A stretch of 64,000 nucleotides of DNA from Thalassobacillus devorans (GCF_011761345.1 NZ_JAASRY010000005.1:124001-188000), one strand, 5' to 3'; counted from the stretch's first letter, positions 1-8,510 are shown. The notes: generated from the letters alone by a model not told the origin. Made by a program: numbers and translations.

Positions 1-2
1 AT

Positions 3-146
3 GTTGACAGGCATTTCCAGACCAATGATATGAAAGTATTGACCCATCATTATGAACGGATGTTATACAGAAATGAACAGCAATCCGATCAATGGAGAAA
101 GGTCACAGAATTATGGGAAAATTTAATCAACAAGGCATTGTCTTGA
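3..146 (+). CDS. C-terminal end of a YebA-like transglutaminase-domain membrane protein (partial)
   Basis: An open frame enters from the left edge and stops at 144-146, giving 47 residues rich in charged and aromatic residues and ending in NLINKALS. No start is visible. In Bacillus subtilis the gene before guaA is yebA, a large membrane protein with DUF3488, transglutaminase-like and DUF4129 regions, and the short acidic/basic tail seen here fits such a C-terminus. The identification rests mostly on conserved gene order, because the visible fragment is too short to carry a diagnostic motif. The guaA promoter overlaps its stop codon. Confidence 0.5.
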   Translation, partial: VDRHFQTNDMKVLTHHYERMLYRNEQQSDQWRKVTELWENLINKALS

Positions 147-171
147 TTCTTGTTATGTGGGTTGATAGAAT
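143..171 (+). promoter_or_regulatory. SigA-type promoter of guaA
   Basis: TTGATT (143-148) and TAGAAT (166-171) are separated by 17 bp, placing transcription start shortly before the guanine aptamer. The -35 box overlaps the stop codon of the upstream gene. Confidence 0.6.
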
Positions 172-195
172 TAATGAAAATTACACATGCTGCAC

Positions 196-264
196 CTTCA
201 TATATCCTCGATAATAGGGTTCGAGAGTCTCTACCGGGATGCCGTAAATATCCTGACTATGAAG
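196..264 (+). ncRNA. Guanine-class purine riboswitch aptamer ahead of guaA
   Basis: P1 is CTTCATA (196-202) with TATGAAG (258-264). P2 is CTCGA/TCGAG, followed by the conserved CTCTACC joint and the CCGTAAA loop. The discriminator in the GACTAT joint is C, which reads guanine or hypoxanthine rather than adenine. The first loop (TAATAGG) departs slightly from the usual AATATGG. Ligand binding should stop guaA expression through the downstream terminator at 288-329. Confidence 0.9.
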
Positions 265-287
265 GCGGATTTCCTGTTTTTTCAGTG

Positions 288-329
288 GACTTCTGCCTTC
301 CTGTGTTCAGGGGCAGAAGTCTATTTTAT
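288..329 (+). terminator. Riboswitch-controlled intrinsic terminator before guaA
   Basis: A perfect 10-bp stem, GACTTCTGCC (288-297) with GGCAGAAGTC (312-321), is followed by the T-rich TATTTTATT. GAAGGC just after the aptamer P1 can pair with GCCTTC (295-300) inside the 5' arm, which supplies the alternative antiterminator. Confidence 0.8.
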
Positions 330-463
330 TACGGTGAGAAATTATATTTCTGTATAAAGCATGAAAGTGTAACAGAAACGAAGGTTTTCGCCGTAAGTGT
401 TGGCGGCAATTCGGGCGTTTCTAATATTACAAGGTTAAGCTTTGGGAAAAGGGAGCTGAAGAT

Positions 464-2005
464 ATGAAACAGATCGATGATTTTATTCTAGTATTGGATT
501 TCGGAAGTCAATACAACCAGCTGATTACAAGGCGGATCAGGGAGTTCGGTGTTTACAGTGAATTGCATTCTCATAAATTGACCGCTGATGAAGTGAAAGC
601 GATGAATCCAACCGGTATCATCCTCTCAGGAGGACCGAACAGTGTTTATGGGGAAAATAGTTTTCGCTGTGACGAAGAGATTTTTGAACTGGGCATTCCT
701 GTTCTGGGGATTTGTTATGGCATGCAGCTGATGACCCACCATTTTGGTGGTACGGTAGAACGTGCCAACGAACGGGAATATGGAAAAGCTGCGATTACGT
801 TGAAGGAGCATGAACCTGTGCTGTTCAAAGATACCCCTCTTGTCCAAACAGTCTGGATGAGTCACAGCGATAAGGTGATCGAATCTCCGCCAGGGTTTAC
901 CACTGATGCTACCAGTCCTTCCTGTCCGGTAGCTGCAATCAGTGACGATGAACGGAAAATGTATGGTGTCCAGTTTCATCCGGAAGTACGCCATTCCGAA
1001 TATGGCGATAACCTTTTAAAACAATTCGTGTTTGAAGTTTGTACATCTAAAGGCGACTGGACGATGGAAAACTTCATCGATATGGAAGTAGAAAAAATTC
1101 GTGAACAAGTTGGTGACCAGAAGGTATTATGTGCATTAAGCGGTGGTGTCGATTCTTCTGTTGTGGCTGCCTTGATTCATAAGGCGATTGGCGACCAGCT
1201 GACGTGTATTTTTGTCGATCACGGACTCTTGCGGGAAGGGGAAGCCGACAGTGTCATGACCACCTTCCGTGATGGCTTCAACATGAACGTCATCAAAGTG
1301 GATGCCAAAGAGCGGTTCATGAGTAAACTGGCTGGCGTTTCTGACCCGGAGCAAAAGCGGAAAATTATCGGCAATGAATTCATCTATGTGTTCGATGATG
1401 AAGCCGCTAAGCTGAAGGATACTCACTTCCTTGCGCAAGGTACGCTTTATACGGATATTATCGAGAGCGGCACCGATACCGCGCAGACGATTAAATCCCA
1501 TCATAATGTTGGCGGGCTGCCTGAAGATATGCAGTTCAAATTAATCGAGCCATTGAATACGTTGTTCAAAGACGAAGTGCGTGTTCTAGGTTCAGAGCTC
1601 GGGGTTTCCGATGAAATCGTTTGGAGACAGCCGTTCCCTGGGCCTGGTCTGGCTATCCGCGTACTAGGGGAAGTGACCGAGGAAAAGTTGAAGATTGTTC
1701 GTGAATCTGATGCCATCCTGCGTGAAGAAATCAGCAACGCGGGTCTTGACCGTGACATTTGGCAATACTTCACGGTATTGCCTAATTTCCGATCTGTGGG
1801 TGTAATGGGAGATACACGCACCTATGATCATACCATCGGCATCCGGGCTGTCACTTCTGTTGATGGGATGACTTCTGACTGGGCTCGCATTCCTTGGGAT
1901 GTTCTGGAGAAGGTTTCCACCCGTTGTGTCAATGAGGTTGAACATATCAACCGGGTTGTTTATGACATTACGAGCAAGCCGCCTGCTACGATTGAATGGG
2001 AATAA
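464..2005 (+). CDS. guaA: GMP synthase (glutamine-hydrolysing)
   Basis: Converts XMP to GMP using ATP and glutamine-derived ammonia, the last step of guanine nucleotide synthesis. The 513-residue length is normal for the family. An N-terminal class I glutamine amidotransferase domain carries Cys84 (in GICYGMQ), His172 and Glu174 (GVQFHPEV). It is followed by the ATP-pyrophosphatase domain with the P-loop LSGGVDSS (about 225-232) and the C-terminal dimerisation domain ending KPPATIEWE. The ATG is preceded by the Shine-Dalgarno AAGGGAGCTG. The gene is monocistronic behind a guanine riboswitch, so guanine represses its own final synthetic step. Confidence 0.98.
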   Translation: MKQIDDFILVLDFGSQYNQLITRRIREFGVYSELHSHKLTADEVKAMNPTGIILSGGPNSVYGENSFRCDEEIFELGIPVLGICYGMQLMTHHFGGTVERANEREYGKAAITLKEHEPVLFKDTPLVQTVWMSHSDKVIESPPGFTTDATSPSCPVAAISDDERKMYGVQFHPEVRHSEYGDNLLKQFVFEVCTSKGDWTMENFIDMEVEKIREQVGDQKVLCALSGGVDSSVVAALIHKAIGDQLTCIFVDHGLLREGEADSVMTTFRDGFNMNVIKVDAKERFMSKLAGVSDPEQKRKIIGNEFIYVFDDEAAKLKDTHFLAQGTLYTDIIESGTDTAQTIKSHHNVGGLPEDMQFKLIEPLNTLFKDEVRVLGSELGVSDEIVWRQPFPGPGLAIRVLGEVTEEKLKIVRESDAILREEISNAGLDRDIWQYFTVLPNFRSVGVMGDTRTYDHTIGIRAVTSVDGMTSDWARIPWDVLEKVSTRCVNEVEHINRVVYDITSKPPATIEWE

Positions 2006-2045
2006 ACGAACATTACCATTTTTTTAAATTTAAATGTTCGTCTTT
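2002..2045 (+). promoter_or_regulatory. Inverted PurBox pair (PurR operator) upstream of pbuG
   Basis: Two CGAAC-containing boxes face each other: 2002-2015 (ATAAACGAACATTA) and, reversed, 2032-2045, with 16 bp between them. This matches the arrangement known for B. subtilis PurR operators: two roughly 14-bp boxes with central CGAA, inverted, 16-17 bp apart, upstream of -35. The first box overlaps the guaA stop codon. The same inverted repeat followed by TCTTTTT could also serve as a weak guaA terminator. Confidence 0.7.
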
Positions 2046-2049
2046 TTGG

Positions 2050-2078
2050 TTGACAATTGCGAGGAAGGCTCGTACGAT
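2050..2078 (+). promoter_or_regulatory. SigA-type promoter of pbuG
   Basis: TTGACA (2050-2055) and TACGAT (2073-2078) are separated by 17 bp. The promoter sits just after the PurBox pair and about 20 bp before the riboswitch aptamer. Confidence 0.7.
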
Positions 2079-2100
2079 ATAAGAGAAATAAATATAGAGA

Positions 2101-2175
2101 CACCGTCGTATAATTTCGGGAATATGGTCCGAACGTTTCTACCAGGCTGCCGTAAATGGCCTGACTACGTTGGTG
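2101..2175 (+). ncRNA. Guanine-class purine riboswitch aptamer ahead of pbuG
   Basis: P1 pairs CACCGTCGTA (2101-2110) with TACGTTGGTG (2166-2175), with one mismatch and one G-U pair. P2 is TTCGG/CCGAA around the conserved AATATGG, followed by GTTTCTACC and the CCGTAAA loop. The discriminating base in GACTAC is C, so the ligand is guanine or hypoxanthine. Confidence 0.93.
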
Positions 2176-2236
2176 GATTGGACAGGCAGGGAAGATGTAT
2201 ATCTTTCTGCGTGTTCGAATTCCCCGCGTCAGTTCA

Positions 2237-2269
2237 GCACTCCTGGAGAAATCCATGGAGTGCTTTTTT
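2237..2269 (+). terminator. Riboswitch-controlled terminator before pbuG
   Basis: The stem GCACTCC-TGG (from 2237) pairs with CCA-T-GGAGTGC (to 2263) and is followed by six T. It lies 62 nt after the aptamer and ends well before the pbuG start. I could not see a clear antiterminator pairing by eye. Confidence 0.7.
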
Positions 2270-2293
2270 GTAGATAACAAGAAGTGGGTTACA

Positions 2294-2409
2294 TCCAGCT
2301 CCAGCGCCTACCCCCTCGAGGTCTCAAGTCAATCCTCTCTGTGACAAAAAACGTCACGGCGAGGCTTGCCTTAAGCTTGTCGGGGGTGAGCAAGGCGCTT
2401 GCGCTTTTG
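2294..2409 (+). repeat. Dispersed intergenic palindromic element
   Basis: The segment begins TCCAGCTCCAGCGCCTACC and ends AAGGCGCTTGCGCTTTT. Arms AGCGCC/GGCGCT and CCCCC/GGGGG enclose a GTGAC-AAAAAAC-GTCAC hairpin. It resembles a palindromic repeat that recurs between genes in many Bacillaceae genomes (my recollection, not checked here). It lies in the transcribed leader between the riboswitch terminator and pbuG. No second copy was seen in this window. Confidence 0.6.
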
Positions 2410-2450
2410 TACCTTTTATCGATGGTTAAATATAGAGGGGGAGAATCACC

Positions 2451-3785
2451 ATGAAGAAGTATTTTAGATTTGAAGAATTGGGTACGAACTACCGTACCGA
2501 ATTCATGGCTGGAATGACGACATTCCTGGCTATGGCTTATATTTTATTCGTTAACCCGGCTACTTTGGCCCTTGTAGGTGTTGAAGAACTGCCAGAAGGC
2601 GTGACCCGTATCGACCAGGGTGCTGTATTTACTGCAACTGCGATAGCGGCTGCTATCGGGACATTGATTATGGGTCTGTTCGCCCGTTACCCGATCGCTT
2701 TGGCTCCGGGTATGGGGTTGAATGCTTTCTTCGCTTACACGGTTGTCCTGGGGTATGGCATTCCATGGGAAACCGCACTTGCTGGGGTGTTAGCATCTGG
2801 ACTTATTTTTATCATTTTAACGCTGACAGGACTTCGTGAACGAATCATTAATGCTATTCCAGCCAATTTGAAAATGGCTGTCGGAGCTGGTATCGGGTTG
2901 TTTATCGCCTTCATCGGATTTCAGAGTTCCGGAATCATTCAGGCTAATGAAGCCACACTGGTCGAGCTGGGCGACTTGACTTCGCCGACTGTTCTGCTTG
3001 CCATCTTTGGGATTGTCGCATCGGTTATTCTGTTGTCACTGGGTATCAAAGGCGGAATTTTCTACGGAATGATCCTGACGGCAATTGCTGGCATGGTCGT
3101 TGGGTTGATTGATCCTCCAAAAGGAGCTGGCGATATTGTTGGCAATGTACCAAGTGTCGCGCCTACTTTCGGACAGGCCTTTATCCATTTTGGAGATATT
3201 TTCACCATAGAGATGCTCGTTGTTATTTTGACATTCTTGTTTGTCGACTTCTTTGATACTGCTGGTACATTGGTTGCTGTATCCACCCAGGCAGGTTTTA
3301 TGAAAGATAATAAGCTGCCGCGAGCAGGTCGTGCGTTGTTATCTGACTCTGCTGCTACTGTGGTTGGTGCCGCGGTTGGAACATCGACCACTACTTCTTA
3401 TATTGAATCGACAGCGGGTGTAGGTGCCGGAGGACGAACTGGTTTCACTTCTGTTGTAACGGCAGGGTTCTTCTTATTAGCGTTATGGTTCTCGCCGCTG
3501 CTGGGAGTTGTGACGGCTGAAGTCACCGCTCCAGCATTGATTATTGTTGGTGTGTTGATGGCATCTTCTTTGAAAAATGTCGACTGGGACCAATTCGAAA
3601 TTGCAGTTCCTGCCTTTTTCACTATTATCGCCATGCCACTGACGTATAGTATTGCGACAGGAATTGCTCTAGGTTTCATTTTTTATCCGATTACCATGAT
3701 CATGAAAGGGCGGATCAAAGAAATCCACCCGATTATGTATCTGCTATTTGTGATTTTCATTCTTTACTTTATTTTCTTGTCCTAA
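2451..3785 (+). CDS. pbuG: Guanine/hypoxanthine permease (NCS2 family, AzgA-like)
   Basis: A 444-residue integral membrane protein that imports hypoxanthine and guanine for salvage. It begins MKKYFRFEELGTNYRTEFMA, typical of PbuG, with many hydrophobic helices and the conserved segment LFVDFFDTAGTLVAVSTQAG near residues 265-284 that is characteristic of the AzgA/PbuG branch. The ATG follows GAGGGGGAGAATCACC. The gene is single, with a PurBox pair, promoter and guanine riboswitch upstream and a strong terminator downstream. Uptake of preformed bases should therefore stop when guanine is plentiful. Confidence 0.95.
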   Translation: MKKYFRFEELGTNYRTEFMAGMTTFLAMAYILFVNPATLALVGVEELPEGVTRIDQGAVFTATAIAAAIGTLIMGLFARYPIALAPGMGLNAFFAYTVVLGYGIPWETALAGVLASGLIFIILTLTGLRERIINAIPANLKMAVGAGIGLFIAFIGFQSSGIIQANEATLVELGDLTSPTVLLAIFGIVASVILLSLGIKGGIFYGMILTAIAGMVVGLIDPPKGAGDIVGNVPSVAPTFGQAFIHFGDIFTIEMLVVILTFLFVDFFDTAGTLVAVSTQAGFMKDNKLPRAGRALLSDSAATVVGAAVGTSTTTSYIESTAGVGAGGRTGFTSVVTAGFFLLALWFSPLLGVVTAEVTAPALIIVGVLMASSLKNVDWDQFEIAVPAFFTIIAMPLTYSIATGIALGFIFYPITMIMKGRIKEIHPIMYLLFVIFILYFIFLS

Positions 3786-3796
3786 AGATGATATTA

Positions 3797-3838
3797 AAAT
3801 AACCAATGCTGCAGCTTGGTCAGCATTGGTTATTTTAT
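3797..3838. terminator. Bidirectional intrinsic terminator between pbuG and an Hsp20-like gene
   Basis: A perfect 15-bp stem, AAATAACCAATGCTG (3797-3811) with CAGCATTGGTTATTT (3821-3835), has A and T flanks on either side. It can serve the two convergent genes. Confidence 0.85.
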
Positions 3839-3849
3839 CAACTGAGGGA

Positions 3850-4275
3850 TCAGTCTTCTTCCAGGTTAGTAATTTGAATGCGGTTCTTTTGATTGGCATC
3901 TGAAATTAGGCGGTAAAGCTGTACGACGAGCAGGCCCTGTTTATAGGATGCCTGGATTTTATCGCTGCGGACCGGATAAGGCAGGTCAACTTGGCGGTCA
4001 AATGTGCCTTCCATGATTTCGCCTTTCACCTGCTGGCCGCCTTTTTGGTTGATCTCGACGATGCCTCTGATTTCCAGGGTGGCGTGGTTCACGTAGACAT
4101 CCACCTTATTCAAATCTTTTAAACCTGGAATGTTAAAGATACAAAGCAACTCATTATCGTATTGATATAAATTCATTTGGGGCAGCGGGGGCTTGACCAG
4201 TCCTTCAAAATCTCCCCAGAAATCATGGCCGAAAAAACGATCTAAATTCTTTTTCCAATCATCGAATTGATTCAT
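3850..4275 (-). CDS. Hsp20/alpha-crystallin-like protein (possible spore coat type)
   Basis: A 141-residue protein whose residues about 40-135 look like an alpha-crystallin domain: beta-rich, with LLCIFNIPGL, VDVYVNHATLEIRG and a late KQGLLVVQLYR strand where classical small heat-shock proteins have G-L-L. The N-terminus (MNQFDDWKKNLDRFFGHDFW) is aromatic and amphipathic. Bacillus has divergent members of this superfamily in the spore coat (CotM, CotP and GerT types), so a coat or germination role is possible but unproven. A good Shine-Dalgarno (GGTGG) precedes the ATG. The gene converges on pbuG across a shared terminator. Confidence 0.75.
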   Translation of the reverse strand: MNQFDDWKKNLDRFFGHDFWGDFEGLVKPPLPQMNLYQYDNELLCIFNIPGLKDLNKVDVYVNHATLEIRGIVEINQKGGQQVKGEIMEGTFDRQVDLPYPVRSDKIQASYKQGLLVVQLYRLISDANQKNRIQITNLEED

Positions 4276-4421
4276 AGCAATTCCACCCTCTACCTTAAAA
4301 TGTAAAAAAGTTATTGTGCAGACGATTCTTCCTGTTATATAGTGTATGCATATCTTTCACCTGTGTGAATGCCTATAACTGCAGGGGAGATGATAAGCTA
4401 TAAAGGTTTGGAGGGGCTGCC

Positions 4422-4988
4422 ATGCTGGATAATGCTTTGGTTATGATCGCTATCATCCTGGTCATCAACATTGTATATGTCTCCTTTTTTACGATCCGGA
4501 TGATTCTGACGCTGAAAGGACAACGTTACTTAGCAGCTTTTATCAGTATGTTTGAGATTGTTGTGTATATCTTAGGTTTAGGGTTAGTGTTGGAAAACCT
4601 CGATCAGATTCAGAACGTCATCGCCTATGCGGTCGGGTATGCACTTGGTGTCATTGTCGGGATGAAAATTGAAGAAAAGCTCGCACTTGGCTACATTACG
4701 GTGAATGTCATTTCCTCAAGCCCGGACATTGAGTTTACGCGTAAGCTTAGAGATAAGGGCTACGGGGTAACGAGCTGGTTTGCTTATGGAATGGAAGGAG
4801 ACCGGCTTGCCATGCAGATTCTGACACCGCGCAAGTATGAATTGAAATTATACGAAACAATTCGTACACTTGACCCGAAAGCATTCATCATTGCTTATGA
4901 ACCAAAACAGATTCATGGCGGATTCTGGGTTAAGCAGGTGAAGAAGGGAAGGTTAAGTAATGGCGAAAAACAAAAAAATGCGCTTTGA
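4422..4988 (+). CDS. yebE: DUF2179/UPF0316 membrane protein YebE
   Basis: A 188-residue protein with three hydrophobic helices in the first 95 residues and a soluble C-terminal DUF2179 domain. The run [19 protein letters not shown] and the basic [11 protein letters not shown] tail are typical of UPF0316 proteins such as B. subtilis YebE. Its function is unknown. DUF2179 domains are thought to be small ligand-binding or regulatory modules (family knowledge). The ATG follows TTGGAGGGGCTGCC. It overlaps yebG by 29 bp, so the two are translated together, as in the yebE-yebG pair of Bacillus. Confidence 0.9.
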   Translation: MLDNALVMIAIILVINIVYVSFFTIRMILTLKGQRYLAAFISMFEIVVYILGLGLVLENLDQIQNVIAYAVGYALGVIVGMKIEEKLALGYITVNVISSSPDIEFTRKLRDKGYGVTSWFAYGMEGDRLAMQILTPRKYELKLYETIRTLDPKAFIIAYEPKQIHGGFWVKQVKKGRLSNGEKQKNAL

Positions 4989-5163
4989 AGTCCAGGAAGG
5001 TGAAACTATTGATCAATGCCTGGACCGTATGAAGAAGGAAGGCTACACACCGGTTCGACGAGCAGAAGAACCGATCTTCCAGGAAGTGAATCGAGACGGT
5101 GAGAAAACCTATGACCCGGTTGGACGGAAGATTGTGTTTCAGGCGGTTAAAAACGAACGATAA
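4960..5163 (+). CDS. yebG: NETI motif-containing small protein YebG
   Basis: A 67-residue charged protein starting [19 protein letters not shown]. It contains [21 protein letters not shown], the form here of the NETI motif after which the family is named. It has no signal peptide or membrane segment. The start lies inside the end of yebE in another frame, preceded by GGAAGG. Function is unknown, but conservation directly ahead of the pur operon is a Bacillus feature. The first PurBox of purE overlaps its stop codon. Confidence 0.9.
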   Translation: MAKNKKMRFEVQEGETIDQCLDRMKKEGYTPVRRAEEPIFQEVNRDGEKTYDPVGRKIVFQAVKNER

Positions 5164-5193
5164 TTTCTTTGTGGTTTTACAATGTTCGTTTTT
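5149..5193 (+). promoter_or_regulatory. Inverted PurBox pair (PurR operator) upstream of purE
   Basis: AAAAACGAACGATA (5149-5162) and the reverse complement AAAAACGAACATTG (5180-5193) are separated by 17 bp, just upstream of the -35 box. The design is the same as for pbuG (16 bp gap), with cores AAACGAAC/GTTCGT. In Bacillus, PurR binds such pairs and is released by PRPP. The first box lies across the yebG stop codon. Confidence 0.75.
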
Positions 5194-5198
5194 TAACG

Positions 5199-5228
5199 TT
5201 GACACCTCTTTGGTGAAATTGTTATGAT
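5199..5228 (+). promoter_or_regulatory. SigA-type promoter of the pur operon
   Basis: TTGACA (5199-5204), an 18-bp spacer and TATGAT (5223-5228) lie directly after the PurBox pair and 24 bp before the aptamer. Confidence 0.75.
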
Positions 5229-5252
5229 GAACGTAGTTAATTGAATAAAGCA

Positions 5253-5320
5253 CCTCATATAAGACGGGAATATGGCCCGTTCGTCTCTACCCGGCAACCG
5301 TAAATTGCTGGACTATGAGG
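5253..5320 (+). ncRNA. Guanine-class purine riboswitch aptamer ahead of purE
   Basis: P1 is CCTCATA (5253-5259) with TATGAGG (5314-5320). P2 is ACGGG/CCCGT around AATATGG, then CGTCTCTACC and the CCGTAAA loop. The discriminator is C (GGACTATG), so the ligand is guanine or hypoxanthine. The 3' P1 strand can pair with the terminator's 5' arm, giving a clear OFF switch. Confidence 0.95.
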
Positions 5321-5365
5321 AAGATGAACCATTGTTGTGCAGCGATGGTTGTGTTCGGTATCCGC

Positions 5366-5421
5366 AAAAAGCGTCTGCCCATCTTCTCTCATAGTTGAGA
5401 AGGTGGTGCAGGCGCTTTTTT
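5366..5421 (+). terminator. Riboswitch-controlled terminator before purE
   Basis: A long stem of AAAAGCGTCTGCCCATCTTC paired with a 3' arm ending GGTGCAGGCGCTTTTTT. The loop-side strand CATCTTCTCTCATAGT (about 5380-5395) is nearly complementary to ACTATGAGGAAGATG, the end of the aptamer. Ligand-free RNA can therefore form an antiterminator. Confidence 0.85.
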
Positions 5422-5435
5422 AGTTATTAGTGTGG

Positions 5436-5545
5436 GCGCGAAAATCCGAATAAAGGCGCTGAAAAATTGAAAAGAGCGCGGAAAACAAAATTGTTGCGCG
5501 AAAACAGCTGTTAACAGCTCGAAAAATTTAAAATAGGCGCGAAAC
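5436..5545 (+). repeat. Six-unit phased GGCGCGAAA array ahead of purE
   Basis: GCGCG or close variants start at 5436, 5456 (GCGCT), 5476, 5496, 5517 (GCTCG) and 5537, a spacing of 20, 20, 20, 21 and 20. Each is followed by an A-tract of 3-5 (usually GAAAA). The spacers are A/T-rich and not repeated. The array lies between the riboswitch terminator and the purE ribosome-binding site, so it is in the pur mRNA leader. A matching array in opposite orientation occurs at 22402-22507. Confidence 0.8.
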
Positions 5546-5572
5546 CGTAATTTTAATGAAAAGAGGGATTCG

Positions 5573-6064
5573 ATGGCTCAGGTAGGAGTAATCATGGGAA
5601 GTATCTCCGATTGGTCGACGATGCAGCATACATGTGAAGTACTGGATGAACTTGAAATAGTCCATGAAAAAGAAATCATCTCCGCACATCGCACGCCGGA
5701 AGATATGTTCCGCTATGCTGATGAAGCGAGAGAGAAAGGCTTGAAAGTGATTATTGCCGGTGCTGGCGGGGCCGCACACCTTCCGGGGATGGTTGCTGCA
5801 AAGACAACACTACCGGTTATTGGAGTCCCGGTCGAATCCAAGTCCCTCAAAGGGATGGACTCCTTATTATCAATTGTCCAAATGCCTGGCGGAGTCCCGG
5901 TCGCGACGGTAGCTATTGGAACAGCAGGGGCTAAGAATGCCGGCCTTTTGGCAGCTGAAATACTGGGGAGCTTTGACGAGGCGATAGCTGATAAACTAGC
6001 AGACTATCGATCCCGTATGAAAGAAAAAGTGGAAGAAATGAGGGGTGAGCTTCATGGCAGATAG
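5573..6064 (+). CDS. purE: N5-carboxyaminoimidazole ribonucleotide mutase (class I PurE)
   Basis: Moves the carboxyl group of N5-CAIR to C4, giving CAIR. The 163-residue protein has the signature VIMGSISDW (about 6-14), SAHRTPE (37-43) and [11 protein letters not shown]. Presence of purK next to it shows this is the bacterial class I mutase. The ATG at 5573 follows AAGAGGG. First gene of the twelve-gene pur operon; it overlaps purK by 11 bp. Confidence 0.97.
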   Translation: MAQVGVIMGSISDWSTMQHTCEVLDELEIVHEKEIISAHRTPEDMFRYADEAREKGLKVIIAGAGGAAHLPGMVAAKTTLPVIGVPVESKSLKGMDSLLSIVQMPGGVPVATVAIGTAGAKNAGLLAAEILGSFDEAIADKLADYRSRMKEKVEEMRGELHGR

Positions 6065-7178
6065 ACTCATACCGGGTGAGACAATTGGAATTTTAGGAGG
6101 CGGACAGCTCGGACGGATGATGGCTGTAGCAGCAAAACATATGGGTTATCGAGTCGCGGTCCTCGATCCGAAGCCGGATTGTCCGTGCACCCAGGTTGCA
6201 GATTACCATATCGAAGCAGCCTACGATGATCTTGAAGCAGCCCGGAACCTCGAAAACATCAGCGATGTAATCACATATGAGTTTGAAAATGTCGATCTGA
6301 ATGTGGCCGATATGCTCGAAAAGGCTGGAAAGCTGCCGCAAGGAGCTCTGCCTTTAGAAATCACGCAAAATCGACAAAAAGAGAAACAAATCGCTGTCGA
6401 AACAGGGTTGAATGTGCCGAACTACGAGATTGTTCAAACGTTTGATCAAGTAAAAACAGCTATTCAATCGATCGGATACCCGGCGATCCTCAAAACAATT
6501 ACCGGGGGATATGACGGAAAAGGTCAGGTTAAGCTGAATAAGGAAGAGGACCTGGCGGAAGTGGAAAGTTTTATCGCACCCGATTCTACTTACATTATCG
6601 AAGCCTTCATCGACTTTCAAAAAGAAGTATCAGTGGTGTTCACACGAAGCCAAACTGGAGAAATAACATATTTTCCTGTGGCAGAAAATACCCACAATAA
6701 CCAGATTCTCCACCGGACCCAGATACCGGCAGCAATCAACGATAACGTGGCAGCGCAGGCTAAGGCGGCTGCAAAGCTTTTAGCAGAGCATTTACAAGTG
6801 GTCGGCACCTTCACTGTCGAACTTTTTGTGAAAGATGACCAGGTGTATGTCAATGAAATGGCGCCACGCCCGCATAACTCCGGTCATTACACGATTGAAG
6901 CGTGCAATGTCTCTCAGTTCGAACAGCATGTCCGGGCGATTTGCGGGCTGCCGCTATTAAAAGTCCAATCGTTTCCGGCAGCTGTCATGCTCAACATTCT
7001 CGGGAAGCATCGGGAGGAACTCTTTCAAAACCTTGCCCGTATTCAGGACTTTCACCTCCATGATTACGGTAAAGAAGAAGCGAGGCCAGAGAGGAAGATG
7101 GGCCATATCACGATAATTGGCACAAGCTTAGATGAAATTTTTCAACGGATGGAAGAAAATCAGCTTCCCACGTGGTAA
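6054..7178 (+). CDS. purK: N5-carboxyaminoimidazole ribonucleotide synthase
   Basis: ATP-grasp enzyme that makes N5-CAIR from AIR, ATP and bicarbonate. The N-terminal [13 protein letters not shown] motif, the ATP-grasp core with [14 protein letters not shown], and [19 protein letters not shown] at the metal/ATP site are all present. About 374 residues. An upstream in-frame GTG at 6045 exists, but AGGGGTG (6041-6047) is spaced properly for the ATG at 6054, which I chose. The start overlaps the purE stop. Confidence 0.96.
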   Translation: MADRLIPGETIGILGGGQLGRMMAVAAKHMGYRVAVLDPKPDCPCTQVADYHIEAAYDDLEAARNLENISDVITYEFENVDLNVADMLEKAGKLPQGALPLEITQNRQKEKQIAVETGLNVPNYEIVQTFDQVKTAIQSIGYPAILKTITGGYDGKGQVKLNKEEDLAEVESFIAPDSTYIIEAFIDFQKEVSVVFTRSQTGEITYFPVAENTHNNQILHRTQIPAAINDNVAAQAKAAAKLLAEHLQVVGTFTVELFVKDDQVYVNEMAPRPHNSGHYTIEACNVSQFEQHVRAICGLPLLKVQSFPAAVMLNILGKHREELFQNLARIQDFHLHDYGKEEARPERKMGHITIIGTSLDEIFQRMEENQLPTW

Positions 7179-7211
7179 AGTGTTGGGTGGGACAGTTTTA
7201 GGAGGAGTAAC

Positions 7212-8504
7212 ATGATTGAGCGTTACACACGTCCAGAAATGGGAGCCATCTGGACAGAAGAAAACAAGTACAAAGCCTGGCTTGAAGTCGAATTGCTTGC
7301 CTGTGAAGCTTGGAGTGAGCTTGGCATCATACCAAAAGAAGATGTCGAGAAGCTGCGCCAGCATGCAGCGTTTGATATCGAGCGCATCTATGAAATTGAA
7401 AAAGAAACACGGCATGATGTCGTCGCCTTTACCCGTGCGGTTTCCGAAACAGTGGGTGAAGAGCGGAAGTGGGTGCATTACGGTCTCACCTCCACGGATG
7501 TCGTGGACACCGCCCTTTCTTACTTATTGAAGCAGGCGAATGAAATTATCCGCAAAGATTTGGTCAACTTCATCGACATCCTGGCCGATAAAGCCCTGGA
7601 ACATAAGCACACTGTCATGATGGGACGCACGCACGGCGTCCATGCGGAACCGACCACATTCGGTCTGAAACTTGCGCTTTGGTATGAAGAGATGAAGCGG
7701 AACCTGGAACGTTTGGATCTTGCCATCGACCATATCGAAGTCGGGAAGCTATCCGGAGCAGTCGGAACCTATGCCAACATCGATCCTTTTGTAGAAGAGT
7801 ACGTTTGCCGCAACCTTGGTCTGAAGCCGGCACCCGTATCAACCCAGACGTTGCAGCGTGATCGCCATGCGCACTATGTTTCTGCATTAAGTTTGATCGC
7901 CACTTCCATTGAAAAAATGGCAGTCGAAATCCGCGGCCTGCAAAAAACGGAAACCCGCGAAGTAGAAGAGTTTTTCGCAAAAGGTCAAAAAGGATCATCA
8001 GCAATGCCGCACAAGCGTAACCCGATCGGTTCGGAAAATATGACAGGCATGGCCCGTGTCATTCGCGGTGAAATGATGACGGCATTTGAGAATGTTGCCC
8101 TCTGGCATGAACGGGACATTTCCCATTCATCCGCGGAACGTGTCATTTTGCCAGATGCAACGATTGCCATCAATTATATGTTGAACCGGTTTGGCAGCAT
8201 CGTCAAAAACTTGACGGTATTCCCGGAGCAGATGGAAGCCAATATGAAGAAAACGTATGGGCTTATCTTCTCTCAGCGGGTACTGTTGACCCTGATTGAT
8301 GAAGGCATGGTTCGTGAAGAGGCTTATGACCTGGTCCAGCCAAAAGCGATGGAAGCCTGGGAGAAAGGGATTCCATTCCGTGAATTGATTGAAGCAGACG
8401 AAAAAATTACATCAACACTGTCCCCTGAACAAATCGAACAATGTTTTGATTACACCCACCACTTGAAAAACGTGGATCGTATTTTCGAACGGATTGGATT
8501 GTAG
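7212..8504 (+). CDS. purB: Adenylosuccinate lyase
   Basis: Cleaves SAICAR to AICAR and adenylosuccinate to AMP, so it acts in both the common and AMP branches. The 430-residue protein is a fumarase/aspartase superfamily member. The signature [17 protein letters not shown] (about 261-277) contains the catalytic serine loop, [14 protein letters not shown] (about 138-151) holds the general acid/base His region, and TSTDVVDTA is near residue 93. Starts after AGGAGGAG, 33 bp past purK. Followed by a hairpin and mini-ORF before purC. Confidence 0.97.
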   Translation: MIERYTRPEMGAIWTEENKYKAWLEVELLACEAWSELGIIPKEDVEKLRQHAAFDIERIYEIEKETRHDVVAFTRAVSETVGEERKWVHYGLTSTDVVDTALSYLLKQANEIIRKDLVNFIDILADKALEHKHTVMMGRTHGVHAEPTTFGLKLALWYEEMKRNLERLDLAIDHIEVGKLSGAVGTYANIDPFVEEYVCRNLGLKPAPVSTQTLQRDRHAHYVSALSLIATSIEKMAVEIRGLQKTETREVEEFFAKGQKGSSAMPHKRNPIGSENMTGMARVIRGEMMTAFENVALWHERDISHSSAERVILPDATIAINYMLNRFGSIVKNLTVFPEQMEANMKKTYGLIFSQRVLLTLIDEGMVREEAYDLVQPKAMEAWEKGIPFRELIEADEKITSTLSPEQIEQCFDYTHHLKNVDRIFERIGL

Positions 8505-8510
8505 TCAGCA

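Noticed and set aside
150-467. A 105-codon open frame ahead of guaA
   Set aside because: It runs through the guaA promoter, guanine aptamer and terminator; no Shine-Dalgarno and no protein-like composition.
2007-2047. Inverted repeat CGAACATT/AATGTTCG read first as the guaA terminator
   Set aside because: The 16-bp gap, the CGAAC core and the same design ahead of purE fit a PurBox pair better; a side role in termination remains possible.
2034-2273. A 79-codon open frame ahead of pbuG
   Set aside because: It lies across the promoter, riboswitch and terminator of pbuG, so it is a by-product of structured RNA sequence.
5150-5193. AAAAACGAAC/GTTCGTTTTT read first as a yebG terminator
   Set aside because: Same reason: PurBox spacing and position just upstream of -35.
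5436-5545. Could be a CRISPR array
   Set aside because: Repeats are only about 9 bp with spacers of about 11 bp and variable ends, and no cas genes are present.
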